DNA of 64,000 bases from Protula sp. h YS-2021 (GCA_949752745.1 OX457027.1:86001094-86065093), one strand, 5' to 3'; counted from the stretch's first letter, positions 48,400-58,744 are shown. Translations and numbers: made by a program. Notes: generated from the letters alone by a model not told the origin.

Positions 48400-49290
48400 G
48401 AGGAGAGTTCAAATAATGTTTCATGTCAAACATGGAGTAATTGCGAAACGTTTGTGCTGTGATTCCATGCGTAGCGTGTGCACCGTTTGTGTTGTGATTT
48501 CATCCGTAGCTTCTTAATTGCATAAATACTTTGAAACGAGGAATAAATTTCAATTTTCGTTGACCTTTAAAGCCAAAAATACTGGAAAAATAAAATGAGG
48601 TAGGCAAATTAAACGGTGAGTTTTATATTAATCTTGAGGGAGTTTATGGACTTTATTGGAGGCAAAATGTAATTGAAATTGAACTCAAGAAGTCGTAATA
48701 GGGATTTACTTAGAATGTAAGTAAAATAGAGTATATGACATAAGGCTAGGTTTCTGTCTTCGGTGACTAAATTTATGGTATTTTGTGTGTTGACTTGGCG
48801 CTTTGTGTGTTGATTTTCCGAATTCTTGCTGTTCTTGCTGCGACTGTTCCATGAATGTGGCGTTTAGGGTAGGACAGTTGGTTAGTTATTTAATTTATAA
48901 AGGGAAACATGCAAGTAAATATAAGTAAAATGTCGTTTAATTTAACTGAAATTAAAGCACCAAATTATGCATATTTTCATTGTAAATAATTTGTAAGATA
49001 CATACATTGACAACTGGTTTATGCCACTGTTTCGTATTGGTACTAAATAACAGGCATTTTTTCGGAAAGGAACACGAAGTAATTAAATTATGGTGATATT
49101 TTCGTATCGCCTTTCTGTCATTATTTACGTGTAAATTAGTTGTTCCTCTAACTATGTGAGCTGTTATAATGTTATAATTTTATATAATATTATAATTAAT
49201 ATTATTATTATTATTTAATGTAATTTGTAATTTATGTATTGCAGTTTCACGGAATAAATCAAATAAAATCGCGTGAAAAACCACCCAAAT
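48400..49290. other. AT-rich stretch, nothing recognised
   Basis: No frame over 60 codons with resemblance to known proteins. Short TATTATTATTA-type simple sequence at 49190-49215. A TTGTGCTGTGATTCCATGCG word pair at 48451 and 48490 is a local duplication of about 40 bp. Confidence 0.45.
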
Positions 49291-49297
49291 CCTTTCA

Positions 49298-49545
49298 ATC
49301 GTCTTTGAATTCGATTAAAACCCTCTGAGTCTCCGTCTTGACTGCGCAAATACCATAGGAATAAACGCTCAAACTGCCTTATCGTAACTACATATAATTT
49401 AGGGTTTGGGTATTTGGATTTTCCTAAAAGTATCTTTTGCTTGTATGTTAAATGTTATCAGCAGTTAAGCAATAAAGCGTTGTACCCAAGCCACTCTCTC
49501 ATTCGCCTTGCCAGTTATAATGGCTAAAGACTAGAACTGGTTTAA
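49298..49545. repeat. Direct repeat, copy 1 of 2
   Basis: CCCTCTGAGTCTCCGTCTTG, AATAAACGCTCAAA, GCAATAAAGCGTTGTACCCA and CATTCGCCTTGCCAGTTATA recur in the same order at 50058-50225, with a TGTATGTTAAATGTTATCAG piece at 49441 that recurs at 49987. The repeats bracket the membrane-type frame at 49634-49888. Confidence 0.8.
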
Positions 49546-49633
49546 GTTTTAATTAAAAAATATCGTGTTATTTGCTTTTAAAACCTGAGTGATATGCCCC
49601 CAACGCTGTAATCCCTCCAGATGCTTGGTGGAG

Positions 49634-49888
49634 CTACTCCTGTGCCACATGCCTCACGGAGCTTTGCAAACATTGAAGAGACACCGCGGCGGTAAACCAC
49701 CAGAGTATCGACGGTAAGACAAACACTGAGTAGACACAGAGGTGGAGCTTGCAGTACGCCGCCAGAGTAGTGAGTGTCAGGTCGAAGTCCGGCTGGCCGC
49801 TAAATCGTGCGAGGATTAAGTCGGACAGTACATAAACAAGTGATGCTAAGCAACTCTTCACAAATGCAAGCAAGCCGTGGTCAAGCAA
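49634..49888 (-). CDS. Candidate exon: two hydrophobic segments, family unknown
   Basis: An 84-codon frame on the minus strand. It stands out by its higher GC content and balanced codons in an AT-rich region. It has two hydrophobic stretches, about residues 7-27 (LAFVKSCLASLVYVLSDLIL) and 47-75 (LHLCVYSVFVLPSILWWFTA continuing), separated by a short polar loop, GQPDFDLT. It ends in a stop after HVAQE. I do not recognise the family. Upstream on the minus strand a pyrimidine-containing TTTTCTGGAAG could be an acceptor but is weak. It may be a host exon, a fragment of a transposon protein or chance. Confidence 0.25.
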   Translation of the reverse strand: MLDHGLLAFVKSCLASLVYVLSDLILARFSGQPDFDLTLTTLAAYCKLHLCVYSVFVLPSILWWFTAAVSLQCLQSSVRHVAQE

Positions 49889-50057
49889 GCGCTTCCAGAA
49901 AATGCAAAAGTAAAACCCGCCTCCACCCCCTTTACCCCTCCGTTATCACTCTGTTCCACATATTAGTACATTAGTACTTTTGTTTGTATGTTAAATGTTA
50001 TCAGCAGATAAGCAATAAAAAACTTTCGCACTTGCCTGCGGATTCCCGCTAAAGGTG

Positions 50058-50225
50058 ATTAAAACCCTCTGAGTCTCCGTCTTGACTGCGCAAATGCCAT
50101 GGAATTAAACGCTCAAAACGCTTAATCGCAGTTAAGCAATAAAGTGTTGTACCCAAGCCACTCCCTCATTCGCCTTGCCAGTTATAACGGCTGGAGACTA
50201 GAATTCGTTTAAGTTTTAATTATAA
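50058..50225. repeat. Direct repeat, copy 2 of 2
   Basis: Second copy of 49298-49545, shorter by an internal deletion, with the same word order. It lies about 60 bp from the pogo-type element. Confidence 0.8.
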
Positions 50226-50285
50226 CTACTAGACGTTTTTTTAAAACAAACTTAACTATAAATTAAACCACTTAACTTTATTATA

Positions 50286-50967
50286 CAGTGAACCCCGGAT
50301 ATGGACACCCCTTTATTATGGACACCCCTGAATTATGGACAACATTATGCAGTCTGTTTTAAAACGCCATAGAGTTCCTTTATATCTAGACCCCTCTATT
50401 GTGGACACCCCTCTATTCAGAATTAGGGACACTCTTTTTATCCCTTAAGTACGGTTACACATTGAAAACAACCCCTCTATTGTGGACAGTCAAATTGCTG
50501 TCCATATTTCGTGCGTTATCAACTCCTATCAGCTTGCTACTCGGTAGCATTTGTTTTTTCTCTGTTCTGGTCTGTGGGTATTGAGTACATTACATTGAAC
50601 ACAGTGCATGTAGGGACAATGGGGCTTATTAAAAAAATGTGTGCTTAAGAGAGAAACTTTATTGACATGTGCTCTGTCTTTTAAAATGCGTATAAAAGAG
50701 CAAGTAATTCATTGTCTTTATTTCCAGTTAATGCGTAAAACAAGGTGTTATTTTATAATAAATGTGAAGTCTTGGCAGTGTGAAAAGAAAACGGAAAGAA
50801 GTTTCGCTATCTGACAGAGTTAAAATAATCAGAGAAAAATGGCCAAAGATTTCAGTTGTAGTTGTCAGATAGAACTCAAATTAACAGCACCTCGAAATTA
50901 GGGACACCCCGCCATTGGGGACAAACTTATTCAGTCACTTTTTGTCCGTAATAGCGGGGTTTCACTG
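50286..50967. mobile_element. Pogo/Tigger-type non-autonomous element
   Basis: The left end CAGTGAACCCCGGATATGG and the right end, reversed, CAGTGAAACCCCGCTATTAC are inverted repeats of about 20 bp flanked by TA on both sides (50284-50285 and 50968-50969), the target duplication of the Tc1/mariner/pogo superfamily. GGACACCCCT words are repeated near the left end. Inside, 50778-50846 encodes VKRKRKEVSLSDRVKIIREK, like the start of a CENP-B-type DNA-binding domain found in pogo/Tigger and jerky transposases; it stops soon after. The catalytic domain is absent. Confidence 0.88.
50778..50850 (+). pseudogene. CENP-B/pogo transposase N-terminal fragment
   Basis: About 23 codons, KRKRKEVSLSDRVKIIREKW, ending in a frameshift or stop. 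The pattern KRKRxxLSLxxKxxIIxE is the typical start of pogo/Tigger transposases, which supports the assignment of the surrounding inverted-repeat element. Confidence 0.65.
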
Positions 50968-50969
50968 TA

Positions 50970-51490
50970 TTTAACAAAAAAATAAACAAGTTACATTATG
51001 CTTTTCAAAGTATGAGAATACTGTGTCTAATAACCAGGTACCAGAATGCTTTGTTTGATAACCTCTGGTTATTTACGTCTTCACTGCTTATATTTCTACG
51101 CAGTTACTGGTTATGTAAGTCCTTACTTCTTATACTTCTACCCGGTTACTGGTCATGCACCTCTTTACTTTTTTTATATTTACACACAGTTACTCGTCAT
51201 ACATGTTTTTACTGATTATATTTGCAGGCAGTTATTCCGTGGTTATGGGCTTGGTGCATATAAGACGAAAAGTACGCATGTGGACGTGTCGCATATAAGA
51301 CGTTTTGAACCATAGTTATAGACTTGTTGTAAATAAGGCAAGAACCACGTATGTGGGCTTAGTGTGTATAAACCTTAGTACCATGGTTGTGTGCTTGTTG
51401 CATATAAGACTGAGTAGAGGCAAATGAAACATGCCCAATAAAGGACAGTTTATTCAAGAAAAAGCTAGCCTGTACAACAGTTAACATCAT
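50970..51490. other. No recognised gene; degenerate 40-60 bp repeats
   Basis: Words such as GTTACTGGTTATGTAAG, GTTACTGGTCATGCACC and GTTACTCGTCATACATG recur about every 60 bp at 51100-51220 together with CTTCTTATACTTCTACC-type text. After 51230 a GCTTGTTGCATATAAGAC-type word recurs at about 51250, 51290, 51325 and 51395. Frames are repeat translation. Confidence 0.5.
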
Positions 51491-52345
51491 TCAATAATGG
51501 TATAAATAATAGAAATATAGGTGGGGGTTCAAAATGCGTTCGTATGAATGATACAATATACGAGGGGATTCAAAATGCGTTTGCATAAATGATAGAAGTA
51601 TACGTGGGGATTCAAAACACATTTGTATAAATTATATAAATACACGCGAGGATTCAAAATACGTCAGTATGAAATAGAAATTTATGAAGGGATTCAAAGT
51701 ACTTTTGTATAAATGTTAGAAATATACGTGGAGGTTCAAAATTCCTTAGTGTGAATTATTGAAAATGAGGGTTGAAAACGCGTTGGGGTAAATGCTAGAA
51801 GTATAGGTTAGGATTTAAAATTCCTTGGCATAAATGACAAAAAATATGTAGGCCGCCCAAATACGTTGATATATATGATATAAATGTATGTGACGATTCA
51901 AATACGTTGATATTGATGAAAGAAATATAAGTGGGAAATCAAAATGCATTGATACAAATGATAGAAATATGGGTAGGGTTCAAAACAAGTTTGTATAAAT
52001 GATAGAAATATATGTGAGGATTCATAATACTTTTGGTTTGAATAATAGAAATATACGTGACTATTCGAATATATCAGTGTAAATGATAGAAATGTAAGTG
52101 GGAATTTCAAATATCTTAGTATAAATTGTGCAAATTTACTTGGGGATTCAAAATACGTTGGTATAAATGAAAGAAATATACGTGAGGATCCAAAATACGT
52201 TAGGATAATGATATAAATATATTGGTATAAATGAAAGAAATATAGCAGGGGATTTACAAAACGTTGACATAAATGATAAAAATACATGTCGTTATTCAAA
52301 ATACGTTGGTATAAATGATAGAACGACAGGTTTGTATAAATGATA
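51490..52345. repeat. 41-bp minisatellite, about 20 copies
   Basis: GATTCAAAATACGTTGGTAT followed by AAATGATAGAAATATACGTGG is repeated at about 40-41 bp, with starts near 51527, 51568, 51609 and 51650 and onwards to about 52330. Copies are 70-90 percent alike by eye. The 133-residue minus-strand frame rich in F, Y and L is repeat translation. Confidence 0.92.
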
Positions 52346-52534
52346 AAAAAATCTTATGAATCATGTCCCTTTTGGCATTAAATCGTCTGTATTAGTTGGT
52401 AGGAGAGGGGTTCCAGATATTGTACATCATGATGATAAACCGATGAGCGATACTAGGTGCCCATGATGACGTCAGTTCCGGTTGGCGATAATAGGTGCAC
52501 ATGATAACGTCACACTAGGCGATAAAGGAAGTTT

Positions 52535-52715
52535 TTTCTACCATTTATACCAACAGCGTCCAGAAATGTCCTCCATACATTTATACATACAGCGTCAAGA
52601 AATGTCGTCCTTACATTTATACCAACAGCGTCCAGAAATGTCGTTCATACATTTATACCAACAGCATCCAGAAATATCGTCCATTCATTTATACAACAGC
52701 GTCTAAAAATATCGT
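52535..52715. repeat. 36-bp minisatellite, about five copies, opposite in sense to its neighbour
   Basis: CATTTATACCAACAGCGTCC and AGAAATGTCCTCCATA repeat with a period near 36-39 bp. CATTTATACCAAC is the reverse complement of the GTTGGTATAAATG word of the 41-bp minisatellite, so the two arrays are related but inverted, with about 190 bp between them. The frame HLYQQRPEMSSIHLY is repeat translation. Confidence 0.85.
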
Positions 52716-53332
52716 TCCCCCTCTACCTATATTAGTAATACACTTTTTTAATTGTTCGCCATAGCTCTAAATGTCTCCATTCAATATAAATAAATGAAGT
52801 CATTTTTATTGCAACAAAAATATTTACAGCAAGCTTAACATTTACTTTTAGTTATCAAACTCAGTTTTTAATCGATTTAGACTACAAACAAGCAGTGCAC
52901 TCGGGGCGGTTGCGATAGGCAGTGTAATGCATGGAGTGCCCTTTATGATGGTTTAATGATGGTTAGTTGGCTACGTCAACTCGATATTTTACTCATGAAT
53001 ATGCGTGTTAAGAAATTAACTACAGCAGATTAATTTGTAAGACATACCACGATCATTCGAAGTTCGTTTAATATTTTACAAAAGACCGACATTTTCATAT
53101 ATGAAGGTAGCCCCATTTCAAGAGCCAATAGTATTTCTCTTCGTCGTCACTGCAAATTTATATTCCTTTCACGGGCCTTTTTTACGTTAATAAAAGCCTT
53201 CTTGACGATTTTGATAATTTCGGAGTATCTGGCTCATTTAAGTTAATGCGGAAGGGGAATGATATCTATTCACGAACACGTTAGTCGTAACTTCACCCAT
53301 TGTTCATCAACACACCTCTGTTTCTATCCAAA

Positions 53333-54361
53333 ATGGCGGAGAAAATGAGTGATGCCGAAATTCGGAGTGAATTAATTGCATTAGGCGAAAAAAGTATAGG
53401 TCCCATCACAGATACAACGCGTCCGTTGTATGTAAAAAAACTCACTCGTTTGAAGTCGGAGGGAAAGAAAGGTAGACAAACTTCTGGTCGCGGGAAAACG
53501 CAGAAGAAACCCTTGGTTGGCTTTAGCTCTGACGAAAGTGATGAAGAGTCAGTGACACCGGCCATGCCTTCTGGTCGCAAAACAATAAACAAGTTGAGAT
53601 CTTTGAGAAGTAATACATCTTTGAATATTTCGACATCTTCTACAGCAGCATCGAACTCGATTACGCGACCATCTTCTTCGAACGCCACGAAAAGGGCTGT
53701 CAAGCAGTCGAATTCAAATACGACGAACAACACACGCCGAGGTCGGCCAGCTGCAAACACACACAAGCCAGAAAAAAGTGAAAATGGTAATGATACCTAC
53801 AGCCACCTGTGGGATGATGAACCATTGACGAGAAGTGCTGTCATGCAAGCGAGCTTTAATAGTACAGTGAACAAAACTTACGATTTTGGCGAAGATGTCC
53901 ATCGAAGTGTAAGGAACCAATCGAACGAATTCTCGGATTCAGACCATGAAGAAACAGAACCTTACAAAGAACCGTGGATGGTGTCGCATTCTGTCAACAC
54001 ATCACCTAGTCTTGATAACAGTGATGAGTGGTTGCGAAAATACAGGAGCTGGAAGCCATCTTCTGACTATGTGTCACGTTACCAGAATTCAGGTTCCCGG
54101 GACACGCTTCTTAAGTCTAGACTTAGAAGAGGTGCATTCACTGACCAGACTGGTGTGATGGGGACCGATGGTTATAAACGCAGCAGCAGTCCAGCCCCGT
54201 CAAAATTGTCACAATATACATCGAAGCTTTTGTTGATTTTGGCGATTATGTTCTTTATTTTTTTGGCATTTATGTATGTTAGCATGCAAAGGGCAGAAGA
54301 CATATTAGAAAAGGGTAAGAGAATTTCATTACTAAACGCGAGAGTTGTGATGTTTGATTAA
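53333..54361 (+). CDS. LEM-domain inner nuclear membrane protein
   Basis: A 342-residue protein from an ATG in good context (CCAAAATGGCGG); an in-frame ATG at 53300 would add 11 residues. The LEM domain covers residues 5-45 (MSDAEIRSELIALGEKSIGP, then ITDTTRPLYVKKLTRL). LEM domains bind the chromatin protein BAF and tether chromatin to the nuclear envelope. Next come a basic segment (46-61), an acidic SSDESDEESV, a long serine/asparagine-rich disordered region, an AT-hook-like RRGRPA (135-140), and one membrane segment at about 299-318 followed by a 24-residue tail. That layout suits emerin, LAP2 or bocksbeutel types. A strong donor (GTAAGA) after the membrane segment means it could instead be the large first exon of a LEMD2/MAN1-type gene. 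Confidence 0.93.
   Translation: MAEKMSDAEIRSELIALGEKSIGPITDTTRPLYVKKLTRLKSEGKKGRQTSGRGKTQKKPLVGFSSDESDEESVTPAMPSGRKTINKLRSLRSNTSLNISTSSTAASNSITRPSSSNATKRAVKQSNSNTTNNTRRGRPAANTHKPEKSENGNDTYSHLWDDEPLTRSAVMQASFNSTVNKTYDFGEDVHRSVRNQSNEFSDSDHEETEPYKEPWMVSHSVNTSPSLDNSDEWLRKYRSWKPSSDYVSRYQNSGSRDTLLKSRLRRGAFTDQTGVMGTDGYKRSSSPAPSKLSQYTSKLLLILAIMFFIFLAFMYVSMQRAEDILEKGKRISLLNARVVMFD
54315..54320 (+). other. Strong candidate splice donor near the end of the LEM frame
   Basis: AAAAGG followed by GTAAGA. Used as a donor it would cut off the last 15 codons (KRISLL onwards) and continue into an exon not recognised in the remaining 9.7 kb. No MAN1-type luminal or winged-helix exon was seen downstream. Confidence 0.4.
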
Positions 54362-54580
54362 AAACAATGTTTGCGACTTATAAATACGGTTAGAATCTTC
54401 TCCAGAAATGAAAAACAAACCCTAGACTGGGTTTATGGCTCATTCGGTTGGTTTCGATCACAGTTTACCAGCCACATGGCTGAAGTTGGTGCACATTATT
54501 TTGTTTGATTAATTGTGGTTGAACACTTCTCAATGTTGAGTGAAAACAGTTTATTTTAAGGTATAGTAAAGTCAAAAATG

Positions 54581-54590
54581 AATAAATAAA
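54581..54590 (+). promoter_or_regulatory. Polyadenylation signal candidate of the LEM gene
   Basis: AATAAATAAA lies 220 bp after the stop codon, followed by AT-rich sequence. It fits a single-exon or last-exon reading of the gene. AATAAA is common by chance in DNA this AT-rich. Confidence 0.4.
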
Positions 54591-54889
54591 TATTCTAAAA
54601 ATTAAAAAAATATCAGTTTTGTTTTGGTTTTGTTTGCTTCGTTACTGCTTCAGAGAAAAATGTTTTCACTTAGCGGTACTGGCCATAACTTTGTTTCACC
54701 ACGTTTCCAAGAAAGGCAATTGAAAAAGGCGTACAGTCACAAACCTTTGCGTCACAAAACGCGTTTGTTTTTGCTATTCCTAGCATGGCGAATTTCAGGA
54801 AGGGCATAAAATTTTGATGGCACTGACTGACCCAGTCTGCGGCCGTGGCACGCACTTTTACCAATTGTTTTGCATACACTGTAGTTTTC

Positions 54890-55045
54890 AGTGCGAGCTT
54901 ATTAGGCCCCAACCCTTCGAATCGGGGCCTATAGGTTTGGGGTGTCTGTCCGTCATCGCTTTATACCCCTATGAATTGGGGGGGGGGGGAGGGGCAGTTG
55001 GGGCCTGCTTGTGTTTCACAAATACTGACTTGTTCATAATGACAA
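54890..55045. mobile_element. Pearl-type end repeat, copy 1
   Basis: GGCCCCAACCCTTCGAATCG with GGGGCCTATAGG forms a hairpin, followed by GGTTTGGGGTGTCTGTCCGT, ATCGCTTTATACCCCTATGA and TTTCACAAATACTGACTTG. The same order recurs at 55378-55505. The CCCCAACC / GGGGCCTATAG motif matches ends at 2200 and 23383. Confidence 0.75.
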
Positions 55046-55377
55046 GCGTCAGGGCGTGATATACATAACAAGATGGAATTTTTCTAATTGTATTCAGGAA
55101 AAATACAGTCTGGCTCAGTAACACAATTCTTTTCTTGCCAAACAAATTAACAGTATATTGTGACGTTAAAAAGATTTTGTGTGTGTGTGTGCGTAGCTTA
55201 TATTTTCCGCTCGCGTTGTTACAGAGTCGCTGAACCTGTTGATCTGCGACAGTGATACACCTAAAAAGGTTTGTTTTTCTTTTTTTCTTTCAGCCCGGGT
55301 GGTTATTGGCCACATGGACTGTGCTCACCGTGTTGGGCCTCTCTCGTTCACCAGTCCAACCGCCCGTCTGTGATTTT

Positions 55378-55505
55378 TAGGCTCCAACCCTTCGGATTGG
55401 GGCCTATAGGTTTGGGGTGTCCGTCCGTCCGCCTGTTCGTCACCGCTTTATACCCCTATGAATTTGGGGACGGTTGGGGCCTGCTTCTGTTTCACAAATA
55501 CTAAC
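55378..55505. mobile_element. Pearl-type end repeat, copy 2
   Basis: GGCTCCAACCCTTCGGATTG with GGGGCCTATAGG, GGTTTGGGGTGTCCGTCCGT and TTTCACAAATACTAACTTG. It is closely similar to copy 1 and adjacent to the dispersed repeat at 55522. Confidence 0.75.
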
Positions 55506-55521
55506 TTGTTTTTATTCCCCT

Positions 55522-55800
55522 CAGGGAATATATGCGATCGACGGCGTGTCTGTCGGTCGTTATGTCATCAAGAGCTTGTTAACACGATAACTTAAAAACT
55601 CCTGCAAGGATTTGAATGAAACTTGGTGTGTAGCTTCTACGGGAACAAACACAGATCGGTATTGTAATTGGGCCAAGGAAAATGGACCAGCTGTTGATTG
55701 ACTATCGATGGCGGTGTTTAACTGATGGGGGGCCTGTGGGGAATATGTGGGCTGTGCACACTGATCTAGTTTTTTTTTTTTTGCCTTTTCTTTTTCAGTT
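55522..55800. repeat. Dispersed repeat E, copy 1
   Basis: ATATGCGATCGACGGCGTGT, CATCAAGAGCTTGTTAACAC, AACTCCTGCAAGGATTTGAA, GGGAACAAACACAGATCGGT and a terminal CTAG-poly-T. A second copy lies at 63671-63960 with the same word order. Frames over both copies are broken differently, so it is non-coding. Confidence 0.88.
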
Positions 55801-55929
55801 TTCATTGGGGTTTATTACAATTTTTGGAAAAAAATGGCCTCCTTAATCGGAAAAATGCCCAATGGTTTATTTTTTGCATTTCGCCAATTTGAGAACCGAT
55901 CACGACCCCCGCGAAAAAAGCCTATTCGC

Positions 55930-56050
55930 AGGGTTGGCTTTCTTCCGGGAAGAAATTTATTTCTTCCCTTCCCTGGGAAGAAACTCGGAAGAAACGGGAA
56001 GAAATACTTTTCTTCCCGGAAGAAAAGGAAGAAAATGGGAAGAAACCTAC
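55930..56050. repeat. GGGAAGAAA palindromic cluster
   Basis: TTTCTTCC and GGAAGAAA alternate many times (for example CTTCCGGGAAGAAATTT and TTCTTCCCTTCCCTGGGAAG), giving several overlapping hairpins. A related run at 60525-60610 (GGAGGGAAGAAAGTATTTCT) leads into GTGCCAACACTG. Confidence 0.75.
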
Positions 56051-56297
56051 GTTGTCCAGAAAACATCAATGCAATGTACTATATATTTATTGATTTTACA
56101 GAACCAATATTTAGTGTGTTCTAATGTACTATCAAACAAAAAAAAACGAAAAAAAATACATGGTAGCACCAAAATACAATGAAGAAATAATGATCTCATA
56201 CCATGTGCTTTGCAAATGTGGTGGTTTCTCCCTTTTCTTATCACCCCCTTTTGATCTTAATACTTAATCCCCCCATTTACAGTGTTGCCACACCGTC

Positions 56298-56445
56298 CTG
56301 CTTTTTGCAGATGTCCTGCTTTTTTCGCATTTTTGGAAAACGTCCTGCTTTTGTCCTGCTTTTGAGCTAAAAAGGGCAAATGTCCTGCTTTTGTCCTGCT
56401 TTTAGAAAAATTGTGAAATATCGTCCAGCTTTTGTCCTGTTTTTA
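56298..56445. repeat. TGTCCTGCTTTT minisatellite at left end of the composite element
   Basis: TGTCCTGCTTTT or a close variant occurs about nine times, often in adjacent pairs. A matching cluster lies at 59968-60035, inside the right end. Motif clusters just inside the ends are usual in transposons, where they bind the transposase. Confidence 0.85.
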
Positions 56446-56939
56446 GAACCGAGTAATTCATTGTTTAGTTCAAGATCAGATTTTTTGGCGCCTTCGGCGT
56501 CTCTACCTAGATTTTTCGGTGTTTGTACAGAACATGACTATTAGCAGGGTTGCCGGATCGTTCTTTTTTTAAAAGATTTAGTCTTTATTTTCGCATCGTT
56601 TTTTCCCCCTCAAAACGGACTTTTTCCTGCAAGTGTTCTTTACTGTTCTTTTTTTAGCTCCGGCTTCTTTCAGAAGCAAGGGCTATAACAGTTGTTGAAA
56701 GTATGTGCGAATGAACGCTTTTAAGTTGAAAAATCGTATATTCTCCCAGGATTCTAGCCTGAATGTCTTGAAATTTTGGTAGAAGGTAGGGCGCATAAGT
56801 GTCCACCTGGCTATTAACTTTTATGGCGATTCGTCAAAAAAATTGGCAAAAACATTAGCGAAAAACCAAATTTTTTTTGTAAAGTCTTAACTACTTCTAG
56901 GAAATTAATCTTACTGTTTTGAAAGTTTCAGATAAGCAA

Positions 56940-57130
56940 CAAAAATTTAGTAAAATCTTAACTAACTGCTGAAAAATAGTCTGTGTTGGAATTTAAAGTG
57001 AAGGTAGAAGGAGTTCCCACCTATATGGCTGTAACTTTTGTGGCGATTCACCAAATATTAGCGAAAATATTGGCGAAAAAACAATTTTTTCGCGAAATCC
57101 TGACTATTTCAAGTGAAGGTAGCGGGCGTT
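56940..57130. repeat. AAAATCTTAACT repeat, left piece
   Basis: About one and a half copies of the family seen at 58920-59880: AAAATCTTAACTAACTGCTG, TTAAAGTGAAGGTAGAAGGA and GGCTGTAACTTTTGTGGCGA. Confidence 0.7.
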
Positions 57131-57164
57131 ACTCCGTTCCTGGGCATTACCGGGAGTTTCCGAA

Positions 57165-57290
57165 AAGAAGCTCCCCCCATATAAAAGCCCCGGGGCTCTT
57201 ATTAGGAAACTGTTTCCCAATAGAAGCCCCGGGGTTTCTATTTGGAGTTAAAATTAAGACCTGAAAAAATAGTTTCCTAATAAAAGCCCC
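57165..57290. repeat. CCCCGGGG palindromic repeats, copy 1
   Basis: AAAGCCCCGGGGCTCTTATT and AATAGAAGCCCCGGGGTTTC each fold into a hairpin centred on CCGG. The same text recurs at 58750-58880. Confidence 0.8.
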
Positions 57291-57670
57291 CCTCCTTCCC
57301 TGCAAGTCTTTTTAAAACTCGTGTTTACTCGCAATGCAGACACGGTGCACTTAATCCTTTGATATGAGGCACCCCTAGACATGTTCTGCATCGTTGCTTA
57401 ATCCTGTGCATTGCACAAGGCGACCACGCACCCCCCCCCCCTCCCCCACTGCCACCTTTACTCCGGAGTATTACTGGAAATATAACCGGCTGAGTACTGA
57501 AACGGGCGGCGTGATGTTGTCCCTCCTTCCCTGCAAGTCTTTTTAAAACTTATGTTTACTAGCAATGCAGACACTCTGCACTTAATCCTTTGATGTGAGG
57601 CAAACCCCTAGACACGTACTGCGTCGTTGCTTAATCCTGTGCTTCGCACAAGGCAGCCCCCCCCCCCCCC
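57290..57670. repeat. 231-bp direct repeat, 1.6 copies, with C tracts
   Basis: CTCCTTCCCTGCAAGTCTTT, AGCAATGCAGACAC-type, CACTTAATCCTTTGAT and TCGTTGCTTAATCCTGTGC recur 231 bp apart (57301 and 57532). Each copy ends in a C tract (57430-57445 and 57657-57673). Confidence 0.85.
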
Positions 57671-57689
57671 CCCATTTTACCCGACTTTT

Positions 57690-58470
57690 TAGACCAGCCG
57701 ACTATGTCGGGCTGGTCTTATCTTATCAATAGAGGGGTATCCGTCGTCCGTATGTACGTATGTACGTATGTATGTGTGTATGTACGTGTGTAAACTTTTA
57801 CTTAAAATGCTTCTTCTCCTTCAGTTTTGATCGGATTCCTTTCAAATTTTACACGAATGTTCTCTAGGTATACCTCTCTTTAAAAATTATTTTTTTTGGC
57901 GATCCGCCAAAAATTGGCCAAATGGGGGGCATTTCAAATTTTTCGGTTGCCAATTTTCAAAATGCTTCTTCTCCTTCAGTTTTGATCGGATTCCTCTCAA
58001 ATTTTACACGAATATTTCCTAGGTAGACCTCTTTTGAAAAATTACTCATTTTGGCGATCTGCCAAAAATTGGCTAAATGGGGGACATTTTTTAATTTTTT
58101 GGTGTCAAATTTTCAAATTGCTTCTTCTCCCACAATTTTGATCGGATTCCTTTCTTATTTTGGATAGTTGTTCTCTAGCTAGACCTCTCTTGAAAAATGA
58201 CTCTTTTTGGCGATCCGGCAAAAATTGGCCAAATGGGGGACATTTGTAATTTTGTGGTTGCCAATTTTCAAAATGCTTCTTATCCCAAATTTTGCACGAA
58301 TATCCTGATATTTTGATCAGATTGTCACCAAATTTTGCACGAATATTCCGTATGTAGACCTCTTTTGAAAAATGACTCATTTTGGCGATCCGCCAAAAAT
58401 TGGCCAAATGGGGGGCATTTTTTAATTTTTTCCCCTTATGAAAGAATTGAAAGAATGACTCCTCATCAGC
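57690..58470. repeat. 155-bp pearl-like core array
   Basis: After a CGACTATGTCGGGCTGG stem and a TACGTATG repeat, about four copies of a 155-bp unit begin AAATGCTTCTTCTCC near 57805, 57960, 58117 and 58272. Each includes TGATCGGATTCCTTTCAAAT, ACCTCTCTTGAAAAATGACT and GGCGATCCGCCAAAAATTGG. GGCGATCCGCCAAAAATTGGCC contains a GGC-GATC-GCC palindrome. The minus-strand frame of 134 codons is repeat translation. Degenerate relatives lie at 4870, 32230 and 60760-62620. Confidence 0.88.
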
Positions 58471-58744
58471 CACAACTACACCGATCAAGTGAGCGAATAT
58501 TTTCTCCATTCAGTTACGGCTTTTTTCGTAACCGCTGTCTGCGAATTTGATCATGATTTTGTCTGTGATTCTTGGATATATATTCTGTAGGTCACGGCTG
58601 GTCACCATGTCCCTGGACATGCTTGTTTAGTTACTGTTGTTTTTGTGTGTTTTGTTATTTTTTGTGCCGATATCCTCAGCATGTAGCGCTTAAATGAGAG
58701 ATTGATGGTAAACATATCGACAATCCCCCCCCCCCCCCACTATC

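Noticed and set aside
51898..52706. Peptide-repeat frames rich in F/Y/L and in HLYQQRPEMS
   Set aside because: They follow the 41-bp and 36-bp minisatellites and have no start or splice context.
53293..53766. 157-residue minus-strand frame
   Set aside because: Antisense of the LEM-domain gene, without family resemblance.
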